Of a stretch of DNA of 64,000 nt, positions 23,804-33,494 are shown one piece after another. A program made the translations under genes and the position numbers. The stretch spans positions 3,224,001 to 3,288,000 of the forward strand of contig NC_063019.1 of assembly GCF_020509005.1 (NCBI RefSeq), in the 5' to 3' direction. The notes under the pieces were generated by a model, which did no database searches, had not been told where the DNA came from, and was given only the letters and a program-made list of their open reading frames with translations. Position 1 is the first letter of the stretch. Each line of letters begins with the position of its first letter. This DNA is from Fulvia fulva (Eukaryota; Ascomycota; Dothideomycetes; Mycosphaerellales; Mycosphaerellaceae).

Positions 23804-25282
23804 CTACGAAAAATGTGCCTTACTAACATGATGACTAACCGCCGCCTCATCGCCCTCAAACAAGCCACAAACCGGACACTTCGCATGCGTCGCGTGCTGG
23901 TAGCCTGAATTCGACACTGGCCTCGGAGCCTGCTGCGGCGGCCTGTCTTGCACGCTCAAATTGGAGAATCGTTGATGATCTGGGACGATACTGCTCGAAG
24001 GCCGTGATTGCTGCTGGTGCTGTTGATATGACGTTCCATCGCCGGTGCTGGAGTTGCGGCTTATGCTGTGTTGGCTGGTATTCGAGACGCTCTGTTGCCA
24101 TTGTGCGACGTTCGGGCGGCTGTAGTTAGGGGATTGCGGTTGTGGCTGTTGTTGTTGATGCTCGTTGTAGGAGTTGTGGCTGGGTGTTAGGGTGGTATTT
24201 CGGTCGGTGGGGTGTTGTTGTGACGGTGGCGCATAAGCTTGGTATTGGACGGGTGGTTTGAGGTCGAGGGATGATTGCGATGGCGCTCGCGGGGAGGGTT
24301 GGGGTGAGGGTGTTGCTGTTGAGCCGAACGATTGGGAGGGTGCTGTTGTGGAGTTGAAGGAGGAGTCGCCAGGGAGCTCCGAACGGAAGACTGCGCCGTG
24401 GGGCTTGAGAGGATCGGGGAAGAGGTTTTGGGGTGGTTGTTCGTAGGATCCGGGAAGTTCGTTGATCATGGGCATTGTTTGTTGTGCTCCTAGGCGTGCG
24501 TGGTCTGGTCCGTTGTAACCTTGCTGCTGATATGCTGGGAGATACTGGCTAGTCCTGTGCTGACTTGACGTTCGCGAAATGTCATGGTAGTTTCCATACC
24601 CCTTCTTATCCAATCGTGGCGATCCAAACCCAGCCATAGAAGGACTCGGACTCCCAGGAGGTGTTCCAGCCATACTCCCACTAGGCTGACTCCCATCGTC
24701 ACTGAATGCGCTCGGCTTCGCAGTCTTCAACATCCCATCCTCGAACATGGCATGCAGCTTTCCCTCGTCCAACAGCTCCGCCTTCCTCGCCAACCTCTCA
24801 ATCATCTTTCCCGTCGCTTCCTTCGTCTCTTTCTTGACGAAACTCGCCAGCGCAATGTTACACACAATCTCAACATCCTCTCTCAAGTACAGTCCATCCA
24901 ACGGCGTGTCAACTCCCAGCTCCCTCGTCTCTCGTGGCTCGCCCGGCTGATTCCCTCCAATCCGATATTTATTCCTCAGATCGACACCCATCGGCGCATA
25001 AACATGCGATTGTAAACCATATGGCTGATCGTGGAACACACCCTTGAAAGCAATCTTCTTCCTCAAGCCGAACCCCCATGTTATGATCTCACTAATCTCG
25101 TACCATTGCGAAAAGTACTCGTCGTTGGGCGCATCGCGGGGCGCATCGATTTGTTTGACGCCAGTGACGAGAGGATTCAGCTCGATGACCTCTTTGTGGG
25201 AATGTAGCATCTCAATCGCAAGCTGACGGGGGACATTGCGAGGGAGGGGCGTGATCTTTGTGTAGATGGTCTTCTTCGCCAT
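23804..25282 (-). CDS. DUF7053-type fungal protein with C-terminal C2H2-like finger
   Basis: Single exon, 492 aa, from MAKKTIYTK at 25282. An in-frame GTG/ATG-less extension upstream is not used. Residues 1-175 form a conserved globular domain (ITPLPRNVPRQLAIEMLHSH, PRDAPNDEYFSQWYEI, WGFGLRKKIAFKGVFHDQ, DLRNKYRIGG, EDVEIVCNIALASFVKKE), which I recognise as the fungal domain of unknown function often called DUF7053; its order recalls START-like lipid-binding folds, which is an inference. A 260-residue Gln/Ser/Pro-rich disordered region follows. The last 25 residues read CPVCGLFEGDEAAVSHHVSKAH, a possible C2H2 zinc finger. Function unknown. Confidence 0.75.
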   Translation of the reverse strand: MAKKTIYTKITPLPRNVPRQLAIEMLHSHKEVIELNPLVTGVKQIDAPRDAPNDEYFSQWYEISEIITWGFGLRKKIAFKGVFHDQPYGLQSHVYAPMGVDLRNKYRIGGNQPGEPRETRELGVDTPLDGLYLREDVEIVCNIALASFVKKETKEATGKMIERLARKAELLDEGKLHAMFEDGMLKTAKPSAFSDDGSQPSGSMAGTPPGSPSPSMAGFGSPRLDKKGYGNYHDISRTSSQHRTSQYLPAYQQQGYNGPDHARLGAQQTMPMINELPGSYEQPPQNLFPDPLKPHGAVFRSELPGDSSFNSTTAPSQSFGSTATPSPQPSPRAPSQSSLDLKPPVQYQAYAPPSQQHPTDRNTTLTPSHNSYNEHQQQQPQPQSPNYSRPNVAQWQQSVSNTSQHSISRNSSTGDGTSYQQHQQQSRPSSSIVPDHQRFSNLSVQDRPPQQAPRPVSNSGYQHATHAKCPVCGLFEGDEAAVSHHVSKAHFS

Positions 25283-26069
25283 TGCTGCGACAAGGTCTGT
25301 CTGGAATAAATAGCGCACAGCAAGAAGCGCACAGCAAGAGACGTCTGAGGGTTAAGAAGGATGTAGGATGCAAAAGAAACAGTCTCTTACAGAGGTACTA
25401 TGATGGGAAATCAAATCATGCGATGATAGGATCAGCAGCCACACTTCTCACGGCCGCGACACGACACGACAGCTCTGCAGGCGATGGCACAAGAGCCGAG
25501 CTGGCAAGCAGCGCTCAAGGGGCTGCATCGTGTTGGCGAGGAAGCGAGAGACGTCAGCGTCGAAGGATCGAAGCTGATCATCCCGAGAGGGGACAAGACT
25601 CGGAAGCTGGGCGCGCCGAGAATAGGTTTGTTGGACTTTTCTTGACTGCTACTTCGCCACGGCTCCAAACCCATTGCCAGCGAGGGCAACGTATGAGCGA
25701 CGTGTACGGTTGGCAGCATTCATGTTGCACTGTGGGATGCGGCATTAGTGGTGAGGCAGAGCAATTCAATGTCTCGCGATCAGGACAACACCTTTAAGGT
25801 TACCCAACTCCGTATGCGGACAGCCACGCATCTGAGCCTAGACGAATGGAGCGATCATCGTCCGCCAAGACGGTTCAGAACTGCAATGCTGTCGGCAGCG
25901 CTATTGACATGACCGGGTAGAGGCAATGCCGACGAAGAGGTGCCAAGAGAGATACAACCAATACCTCCGTGGAGGCAGGTGATATACCTACTGGCCAAGT
26001 ATCTTGAGAGTGGCGAAGATGTGAGTAGCGACTGATACACCACAACACCGTTTCCCTAACCGCTCAGCC
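25283..26069. other. intergenic, no gene seen
   Basis: Examined for an acyl-carrier (GxDS) or thioesterase motif that would extend the adjacent PT gene into a polyketide synthase; none was seen on either strand. A 179-codon plus frame (25258-25797) lacks family features. Confidence 0.5.
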
Positions 26070-27119
26070 TCACTTCTTCGGCGGCTGCAAGAACACATTC
26101 AACACCTTCCTCGGAATCTTCTTGAACCTCACGCTCTCCCATACACCCACAATCTCGCCGTCCTGGAGGATATAGACATCCCCCTCCAGAACCGTTTTAT
26201 CCGTCTCCAATTGCTTCATCTGCACGTAGTTCCTAATGACACTACCCTTCTTGGCAGGATCGAAGCGCGGCGATAGCTTCATAGCACTGACACCATTCGA
26301 TATGAACGCATTTTTGTCCTTGTCCTTCTCCACAGCGTTAGCAACGAAGCCGGAGATGTGGCAGGATCCATCGAGGTAGTATGGACCTGTGCAGTCTGTT
26401 GCTGGATCCGCGAGGAAGGTGAGGAGTGATGTCGCTTCGAGGGTAGCTGAGTCGTATACTACCTCGGACATGTTTTGGTATTTGCCTGTGTAGTCAACGA
26501 AGGACTGAAAGAGCTTGTAAGTCCGGGATTTGTTGATGATTTGGATATTACTGTCACCGCCCTTGTTGCCACGTTCGTGCAGCGTGTTGATGCGATTGTT
26601 GATCGTGGCGGCTTCGTTGGACCATTCTGAGAGCCAGCCATAGTACCATTCGAAGCGGACGGAGCAGTGGCCGTTCTCTTGAGTGCGTTTCCCGTCAGCT
26701 GTGATGCTATAGAAGGCGCACTTCAGTACAGCGTCAAGGATGTCGCCGCGTGTGCCAGCAGGAATCGAAGCAGTAGTCTCAACCTCAAGCCAATGTTCAT
26801 CGATCTTGGTCGGGTCCTTAACAATGGTCGGCTTGTGTACTTCCAGATCGCAGACATTGAAGCCAGGGAGCCCAGCCGTTTGACCACGATGATGTCTCCA
26901 GACGTGCTTGCCAACTTCCACGGCCATATCTGCGTACAGGCCAGATGGTGTGAGAACAGTGCCATTGCACTTGTGGTCGATGATCGTCGGGCTGAGGCGC
27001 GGATCGCCCATGCAAGAGCGGACGACGACCTTAGTGCCTGGAATGGAGTCAAGTCTCGATTCGAGGACTTGCTGGCATGATGCCGATAGGTACGTGTAGG
27101 TAGTGGTAGTGGTTGACAT
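26070..27119 (-). CDS. free-standing polyketide product-template (PT) domain protein
   Basis: Single exon of 349 aa with ATG at 27119 and stop at 26070. The whole protein aligns by eye with the product-template domain of fungal non-reducing polyketide synthases, a double-hotdog fold that directs aldol cyclisation of poly-beta-keto chains. Landmarks in order: SCQQVLES (opening helix), DHKCNGTVLTPSGLYADMA with His49, GFNVCDLEVHKPTIV, VRFEW, YKLFQSFVDYTGKYQNMSEVV, LEATSLLTF, GPYYLDGSCHISGFVAN with Asp250, ISNGVSAMKLS, YVQMKQ, GDVYILQDGEIVGVWESVRF, and KKIPRKVLN. His49 and Asp250 occupy the positions of the catalytic dyad, about 200 residues apart as in PKS PT domains. No KS, AT, ACP or TE sequence lies on either side. 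A TATATA element is 65 bp upstream. The reaction is inferred; it could act in trans on an ACP-bound or free polyketide. Confidence 0.85.
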   Translation of the reverse strand: MSTTTTTYTYLSASCQQVLESRLDSIPGTKVVVRSCMGDPRLSPTIIDHKCNGTVLTPSGLYADMAVEVGKHVWRHHRGQTAGLPGFNVCDLEVHKPTIVKDPTKIDEHWLEVETTASIPAGTRGDILDAVLKCAFYSITADGKRTQENGHCSVRFEWYYGWLSEWSNEAATINNRINTLHERGNKGGDSNIQIINKSRTYKLFQSFVDYTGKYQNMSEVVYDSATLEATSLLTFLADPATDCTGPYYLDGSCHISGFVANAVEKDKDKNAFISNGVSAMKLSPRFDPAKKGSVIRNYVQMKQLETDKTVLEGDVYILQDGEIVGVWESVRFKKIPRKVLNVFLQPPKK

Positions 27120-27701
27120 GGCGATGTTCTGTAGCTCAAATCGATCAATGGCATAGCAAGGCTCTGGACATCAAGAGACACGATATATACCTACCTGCCA
27201 TGCTTACCGTCAGCAATGGATGTTACGATCGGCTTTTGAGATAGATGTTCTTGGACGGTGGAAATGATCGTAATGGGTTGCAACAGCATGGTGCGGACGT
27301 TCATCTGACGCCGGACCGCAGCAGTTGAGTCGTCAGTGTCACATCGCAATAGCATGGGCTGCCTCTATCCTAGGAGAGGATGTGTTGGAAGAAGTGATGG
27401 TGAGTCGGATGTCGCACAGGTCTCCCGGCGCCGACAGGGATCCGGCCGGGATCCTGATGCAACCTCACTGTCGGGTCTGATTGTTGTGCCTCTTTCTCAC
27501 GACAACATGATCTCAACACGCTGATCGTACTGCAGACTATGAGCCGGCTCACAATGCCGAGGAGATGCGCATTGCAGTTCTCGCATCTGCAATCCAGTGG
27601 CAGTCGATAGTACGCAGCAGCCTGCCCGCAGGCCTCCGAGCACTCTCAGATCGTGCACGTCAGCCAGGAGCGACCGAATCGCCCACCATCTATGCGCGAT
27701 C
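27120..27701. other. divergent intergenic region between PT and Myb-like genes
   Basis: Holds the PT core promoter and presumably the Myb-like promoter. No acyltransferase-like sequence that could precede a PT domain is visible. Confidence 0.5.
27184..27189 (-). promoter_or_regulatory. TATA-like box of PT gene
   Basis: TATATA on the minus strand about 65 bases before the PT start codon, in a short GC-balanced leader. Position fits a core promoter. Confidence 0.4.
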
Positions 27702-28199
27702 ATGGGCCCGAGAGAAGAAAACCAAGGTCGAGGCCGAAAAGACCTGTCACGTCTCAAGCAACTCAGGGAGGTAGAGAAACTGGCCTGGAAGGACATTGCA
27801 GGGCGCCTTGGTCGAAGCACGCACGCAGCAGAGTGTGCATATCACAAGGCGAATCCCTCGCCGTCTACTCGTACGCGTTACAGCAGCGACGACATCGAAA
27901 TGCTTAAACGACTCAAAGCGGAAGGCAACAGTGTTCAAGACATCGCGACAGCACTGCAGCGACCTCAGACGTCCATCGTGTCCGCATGGGCTAGAGTGAA
28001 GAGGGCGGACCCCAATTACAAGCGGCAGCTTTTCCATTGGCACCCTGAAGAAGACCGTATACTCCTCGACACTGCAAAGGACAATCGGAGCATCAACAAG
28101 CTCTGTGCCCTCTTACCTAACAGGACGAAATCTGCGGTCAAACAAAGACTTTACGTTTTGAAGGTACGCGAGGCTAGACATTCGAATCCTCCGCCTTGA
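27702..28199 (+). CDS. Myb/SANT-like small DNA-binding protein
   Basis: 165 aa from the ATG at 27702 (MGPREENQGRGRKD). The frame is open to a GTG at 27597, but that segment is not protein-like. Three consecutive helix-turn-helix-like units are visible. The first is KLAWKDIAGRLGRSTHAAECAYHK (given in parts: KLAWKDIAGRLG, RSTHAAECAYHK). The second is YSSDDIEMLKRLKAEG with SIVSAWARVK. The third is HWHPEEDRILLDTA with LLPNRTKSAVKQRLYVLK. The spacing of Trp, acidic cluster and Arg matches Myb/SANT repeats. It is likely a nuclear DNA-binding protein, possibly a local regulator given its place between the PT gene and two oxidoreductases. An upstream exon cannot be excluded. Confidence 0.6.
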   Translation: MGPREENQGRGRKDLSRLKQLREVEKLAWKDIAGRLGRSTHAAECAYHKANPSPSTRTRYSSDDIEMLKRLKAEGNSVQDIATALQRPQTSIVSAWARVKRADPNYKRQLFHWHPEEDRILLDTAKDNRSINKLCALLPNRTKSAVKQRLYVLKVREARHSNPPP

Positions 28200-28308
28200 T
28201 AGGATGCACGGTGCAGATCAGAGGCCATCGAATACGCACTTACTTTATGACCCGTGTCACGATAGCTTGGCACTCGTATAGACTTATGCCCACAACATTA
28301 AACCTCAA

Positions 28309-29057
28309 TCAGCGACCACCAGCTACATCAAGCAACGCTCCAGTCACATAAGACGACGCTGGGGAAAGCAGCCAACCGATCGCTTCCGCCACCTCATTCG
28401 CTTCTCCTGGCCTTCGCATCGGCGTCTGTGCGCCTAGACGACTTGCGCGGTCCGCATCACCGGACGACTTGTGGATATCGGTGCTGATCAGACCTGGCCG
28501 CACCGCACTCACCCGGACCCCATGCGGGCCGAGCTCTTTCGAAAGACCCAAGGTAAGCGAGTCCATGGCCCCTTTCGATCCAGCATAGTCGACATATTCG
28601 TTCGGCGAGCCTAGTTTTGATGCCACTGAGGAGACAATGATGATGCTCTTAGCGGTCCCAACCTCGGACTTTGGCATTCGACGAGCTGCTTCTCGGGCGC
28701 AAAGGTAAGCTCCAAGAATGTTCGTATCGAAACTAGGTCGTAGTCGGTCGACGTTCATGTCTGCAAGAGGCATCGCAGGAGCCGTGATGCTGGCATTGAT
28801 GACCCGGCCGTGGATCGGACCGTATGCGTCATTCATCTTGTCGAACAGGCCGATCACGTCCTTTCTTGCGACATATTGCCTTGAAAGGCCGCGACCTTGC
28901 CGCCGGCTTCGTTGACTTCCTGGACAGTGGCTTCAGCTGCCGTAGCATCTCGAACGTAGTTGATGCCTACGTTCCAGCCTCTTTGACCTGCTAGCAGAGC
29001 AGTCGCTCTGCCAATGCCTCGGCTGCCTCCGGTGATGAGAACGTTGATGCCCGACAT
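28309..29057 (-). pseudogene. short-chain dehydrogenase/reductase, one-base frameshift
   Basis: Reading from 29057, MSGINVLITGGSRGIGRAT is a classic Rossmann nucleotide site, and the frame continues to SQERT and a TGA at 28854. The same fold continues in another frame from 28857 down to 28309 (DVIGLFDKMNDAYGPIHG, IIIVSSVASKLGS, YVDYAGSKGAMDSL, VRPGLISTDIHK, ASSYVTGALLDVAGG). The frames meet in an A run on the minus strand (TTT at 28862-28864); a single missing base explains the shift. The catalytic Ser and YxxxK are intact. The structural NNAG motif reads INAS, a second departure from the family. Family members are NAD(P)H-dependent glucose/ribitol-type dehydrogenases of about 250 aa. Either a decaying gene or an assembly error in the homopolymer. 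Confidence 0.85.
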
Positions 29058-29578
29058 TATGTCGAGACGCATGCACGTAGCACGGTGCGCAATTGGACCT
29101 CAATGCACAGGTATGGAATCTCTGCGAAAGTGGAGTCGTGGCGAGTGGTTCGGTGACATGGTCCGAGCTGCCAACGATCGGCTTACCATCCGAGCCACGC
29201 TATCTTCTTTCGAAGTGTATCTTACATCCTCTTGTGTACTTTCCATAGTGCAGCCTTAGAAGAATCTCTCTGCACCTCAATGCAGTGCTCCGCCATCATA
29301 TCATTTCCTTCCTCCCTTCGTTCCTTCATGGAGCCACTCTCCCACAGTCACACCGTTCCCGTTCGACATTAGCCGAGGCGATATGCCGAGCTGCCGGACG
29401 AATTACCAATCCAATCTGAAGTGAAAGGTAGGACATTCTCTCATAACATAACATTGTCCTTTCCTCTGTCCAACAGCATATCATCTCCACTCACCACAAC
29501 TCACCTACACGGCTGCTTGGGCCATCCTTCCCTCCCAGAAAGCTCCACAAACCCTATCAAACAACCCCATCCTCCACC
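29058..29578. other. divergent promoter region, SDR and Old Yellow Enzyme
   Basis: Head-to-head spacer of 520 bp. The side next to the plus-strand gene is CT-rich (29440-29575), typical of fungal leaders. No gene seen. Confidence 0.5.
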
Positions 29579-30943
29579 ATGGCTCCAACCATATACAACG
29601 CCCCCGTCCCCGGCGTACCCTACTTCTCCCCCCACCACAAACCCTCCCCAGGCACCCCCTTCGACCCCACCGCCAAAGTTCCAACCCTCTTCAAACCGCT
29701 CCAAATCCGCGGCACAACCCTCCGCAACCGCATCCTAGTCGCCCCAATGTGCCAATACAGCACCGCAGAATCCGGGCCCCAAATCGGAGCCCTAACTCCC
29801 TACCACATCGCCACGCTAGGCCATTACGCTCTCAAAGGTGCCTCCCTCGTCTTCATTGAAGCGTCCGGTGTCCAGCCTAATGGGAGGATATCCCCGAATT
29901 GCCCTGGAATCTGGAGCGATGCGCAGATCGATGGGGTCAAGGCGCTGGCAGATTTCGTCCATGCGCAGGGGGCGCTTTGTGGGTTGCAGTTGGCGCACGC
30001 GGGGAGGAAGGCGAGTACGATGCCGCCGTTCATCGCGGCCCAGGTGAAGAAGGCGAGTGTGAAGGCTACGAAGGAGGCGGGAGGGTGGCTGGGTGATGTG
30101 GTGGGTCCCAGTGGTGGGGAGGAGTCTGTGTGGGATGAGAGTGGGGAGGGGTATTATCCACCAAGGGAGTTGAGCGTCAAGGAGATTGAGGCGTTGGTGA
30201 AGGATTGGACTGCTGCTGCGGTGAGGGCTGTGAGGGCGGGGGTTGATGTGTTGGAGGTTCATGGGGCGCATGGATATCTTATTCATCAGTTCCTCAGCCC
30301 CGTCACGAACCGTCGAACAGACCGGTACGGCGGGTCTTTCGAGAATCGCACTCGCCTCCTGATCGGAATCATCGAGGCGATCAGAGCGGTGATCCCAAGC
30401 TCAATGCCCCTCTTCCTGCGCCTAAGCTCGACAGAGTGGTTGGAAGATACCGAAGTCGGGAAAAAATTCGGAAGCTGGAAAGTCGAAGACACGATCTCTC
30501 TTGCAAAGATCGTCTCAGACCTTGGCGTGGATCTTCTCGATGTGTCCAGTGGTGGCAACCATCCGCAGCAAAGAATCAATATGTTCAACTCCAAGGACTA
30601 CCAAACGAAGATTGCTGCGCAGATTCGACGGGAGCTTCGCGCAGCAAACAAATCGCTTCTCATCGGTGCTGTGGGCTTGATTACGGAGGCTGAACAAGCC
30701 CGCGATATCCTCGAGGACCGCGAGGGACGAGAAGTGAAAGAAGACAGTATCAAGCAAGAAGCCGAAGTAGCAAAAGCCATGACGGAGACAAGTCGTGATG
30801 GGAATGAACCTATGGCGGATATTATCTTAGTGGCGCGGCAGTTCATGAGGGAGCCAGAGTGGGTGTTGAAGGTAGCGTGGCGGTTGGGGGTGGATATTGC
30901 GTGGCCGTCACAGTTTTTGAGAGTGAGGTTCCCGAAGTTGTAG
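29579..30943 (+). CDS. Old Yellow Enzyme-family NADPH:flavin oxidoreductase
   Basis: Single exon, 454 aa; start ATG in context caccATGgc after a CT-rich leader. The TIM-barrel FMN enzyme is clear: LFKPLQIRGTTLRNRILVAPMCQYS at the N terminus (family core PMCQYS), LQLAHAGRKAS with the HAGR substrate loop, EVHGAHGYLIHQFLSP, NRRTDRYGGSFENRTRLL, DLLDVSSGGNHPQQ, and the phosphate site LLIGAVGLI. This is the YqjM/class-III-like branch (PMCQYS, short bacterial-type loops). The family reduces activated C=C bonds of enals, enones and nitro compounds. A charged insertion of about 30 residues (near 380-410, EDREGREVKEDSIKQEAE) interrupts the barrel before the final helices (IILVARQFMREPEWVLKVAW). Divergently placed with the broken SDR and close to the PT protein. 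Substrate unknown. Confidence 0.93.
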   Translation: MAPTIYNAPVPGVPYFSPHHKPSPGTPFDPTAKVPTLFKPLQIRGTTLRNRILVAPMCQYSTAESGPQIGALTPYHIATLGHYALKGASLVFIEASGVQPNGRISPNCPGIWSDAQIDGVKALADFVHAQGALCGLQLAHAGRKASTMPPFIAAQVKKASVKATKEAGGWLGDVVGPSGGEESVWDESGEGYYPPRELSVKEIEALVKDWTAAAVRAVRAGVDVLEVHGAHGYLIHQFLSPVTNRRTDRYGGSFENRTRLLIGIIEAIRAVIPSSMPLFLRLSSTEWLEDTEVGKKFGSWKVEDTISLAKIVSDLGVDLLDVSSGGNHPQQRINMFNSKDYQTKIAAQIRRELRAANKSLLIGAVGLITEAEQARDILEDREGREVKEDSIKQEAEVAKAMTETSRDGNEPMADIILVARQFMREPEWVLKVAWRLGVDIAWPSQFLRVRFPKL

Positions 30944-33494
30944 ACTTGGAATGATAGATAGATGGATGGATTGGTTCTATTGAGGGGCTGGGCTATAGGG
31001 TAAGCGGTATGTTTAGAGGTAGCGATAGAGATGTAGAGATGTAGAGGGCTAGATGGATCGGCTGGTTATTCGGGTTTCGAGTTCGAGGGCCTTGCGACCG
31101 ACTTCTCTGGTATTCCTGGTGCTATGGCATTGGTAGGTCGGTACTGAGGTTCTGCCGAGGATGCATTCGATCTCGCTACTACCAATCGACATGCCATCGA
31201 GCATGCGTACAAGCTAGCTACCCGCGCCATATCCCGACCCTGCCGAGCGATAAAATCGTCTTGCGACCCTCCTCAGAACATCGTGGCCAAGAGTCGAAGA
31301 GCGCTCTATGTCGGCTGCTTGTAGCTTGTAGCTTGAAGCATGCCATTTCGCAACGCTTGCCTTGCTTTCTTCGACTGCCAGTATGTACTCATGATATGGA
31401 CGGCGTGGCCAACCGAGATGCTTTGGCCATAGCGTATTGAAGCTGACCACCTGATGTGCTCGACCGGGTGGGATGAAATTGGCCATCTGGTCTTCTGAAT
31501 GCCCATCTCATGCAGTGTCTGATGTGATTGAACACTCGTCGGACCTCCACCTCCACTCTCCTGCAAGCTTGTGCCTCCGACGACAAGGTGTCCGCTCATG
31601 ATCCTGTGCTGAAGAAAGCTTCTTGACTGTGCCGATGTTGGAAATACTGTGGTCCCTCCCAAGGTGTATTCGGGAATGGAGTTTTGCTTTCGATGGATGG
31701 GAAACGGCGATTCAATAAAGCCTGGCGTCCATGGTGCAGAGCACCTGTTGGGTCTTTCCATCCATGTTTCCCTATCCGATTTGGCTTCTTGGAATGTGCA
31801 ACGCGGTCTCCGTTCGAGTGTCGGGCTGTCGATTATGGCCAATGGTGAGGACGATCACTCAACGTCGGCCATGTTTCCCAGCTGGCAGAGCTTCAGTGAT
31901 GAGCTTCCGATCAATCATCTAGTAGCTTCTCCATCCGTCTTCCCCTTCTCCTTCTGCGCTCACTCCCTCACGTCAAAATGTACAACGCCGCATACGCCAC
32001 CGGCACAATCAAAATGAGTGGCAACATCTCGTCCTATCTTCGTCTTCCAATCTGAAGGTGTCGTTTCCGTCCAGTTCCCTTCCTTAATCTCAACCTCAAG
32101 AGCAAGTACACCGCAGACCAGCCTTCCTTATACCTCTCCCGTCCACGGAAAAAGGATGGCTGCTGCCTGCTATCCAAACGCTGTCAAGGGTCCAGTCCAG
32201 CACAACAACAAAAAAGTCCCTCACAGATCCTCACGTTGGGGCACGCGTTCCCTGAAGATGAATGTTTCGCAATGTTCCACGGACCGCGTCAACAAGGTGT
32301 ACCCCCGACAACAATCAAAGTCAAACTGTCAAAGCAACTATCGATGGACGATGCCAAGTTGTCGAGTAAATTTGACGTATGTCGACTCGTCACGGGAAAC
32401 GAATCTCCGTCTTTTCCAGAAGTTTTGAGTGGAAATAACAGGAGAGGGCATCCTTACTTTCCTCTATGTATAAGACGGCTCTATGGACATGGGTCACACG
32501 ATCAGATACGTCGGACACGAGCATGCAGCCATGGCTCGGCAGGGTGCGGAAGGGGGAAAGGTGGGCTTAAGCTTATAGCGAACAGTGCGAGGGAGGATGA
32601 TGCGGTGTGCGACCTGACGGGATCTGCAGAGAGAGTTACGAAGTAGTGGTGTGTTGTTGTGGCTGTAGCTTATAGGTGCCAACGGTCCTTGTTGTGTCAA
32701 AGCTCGCCAAGGGTCTTGTTTCATTGGCTGCGGCAGTGCTGAAAAGGATGCGGGAAACGGTCATGCAGCTGGAAGCCTGGAAAAGAGCTCGTGCGGAAAA
32801 GTCTCAGAGAGCTGCTGCAGAGCATCACATGGCTGTATGCATGTAGTTCCGTACCTGCAGCTAGGACGGTGGTGTCGATGTCTGGTCGAAGTCTCACAAA
32901 GGCCGAGTTCGCTGTCCGTGTTGCGACGCGGGTTTTTGGGGAATTGGTGGTCGAAGGCACAAAGACGAGGAGCAGACGTGGCGTGGCCAGGATGTTTCGT
33001 GAGGTCTGACTAGGCATGAACCAAGAGATCGGAAGGGGTGCGCCACAGATCATCGGGAGCCTAGAGGCGAGGATCGGTGACAGGGAAGTTGTTCCTTTGA
33101 AGTTTGTCTGCAGCTCTGGATCCAGTGCCGAGACGTGCCGAGTTTGAGCTGGTGCGTTGGCATCCGACTTGTGCTCTTCACTCTGTGTGATGAAGAATTG
33201 TGGGCTGTCTAGGCAGACATGCTGACTCCAAAGTCCTTGAAGGTGGGATGACGATCGTGTCATGACGATGCTGACTGTTGCGTACATGTATTCGTCCAGG
33301 TTCGCATTCGCGATGGCGGAAGCCGACGGTGAGGCATTGCTTGTGCCAAGGATACCGCAACCCAAGGTAGCACGGTTCAAGCCAAGAGGAAACTATCGAA
33401 ATCGTTCTCGTCCTGGTCGTACGACTTATCCAAGCCGTGAGGATGTCGTGTCGTCACATACGGTCTTGCAGCATCAAGTCTTTGCTTGATCACC
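30944..33494. other. 2.5-kb gene-poor region with one doubtful ORF
   Basis: Open frames overlap on both strands. The only stretch with gene-like context is at 31978-32646 (listed separately). The rest shows no domain or splice structure. Confidence 0.45.
31978..32646 (+). other. possible short gene, structure uncertain
   Basis: A CT-rich leader (31925-31970) precedes ATGs at 31978 and 32014 in good context (gtcaaaATGtac, atcaaaATGagt). The frame meets TGA at 32053, but the same frame then stays open to 32646 and includes a coherent segment (LGHAFPEDECFAMFHGPR, TTIKVKLSKQLSMDDAKLSS), followed by a GTATGT that could be a donor. A weak GTGGCA...GTCCAG intron of 57 nt (32018-32074) would bypass the TGA in phase. 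No family recognised, so I do not call a CDS. Confidence 0.25.

Noticed and set aside
25283..27700. Remains of a full non-reducing PKS around the PT gene
   Set aside because: No KS active-site, AT GHSxG, ACP GxDS or TE motif seen on either strand on either side.
28854..28864. Programmed ribosomal frameshift in the SDR
   Set aside because: No slippery heptamer with downstream structure is apparent, and SDR genes are not known to use recoding; loss or error is simpler.
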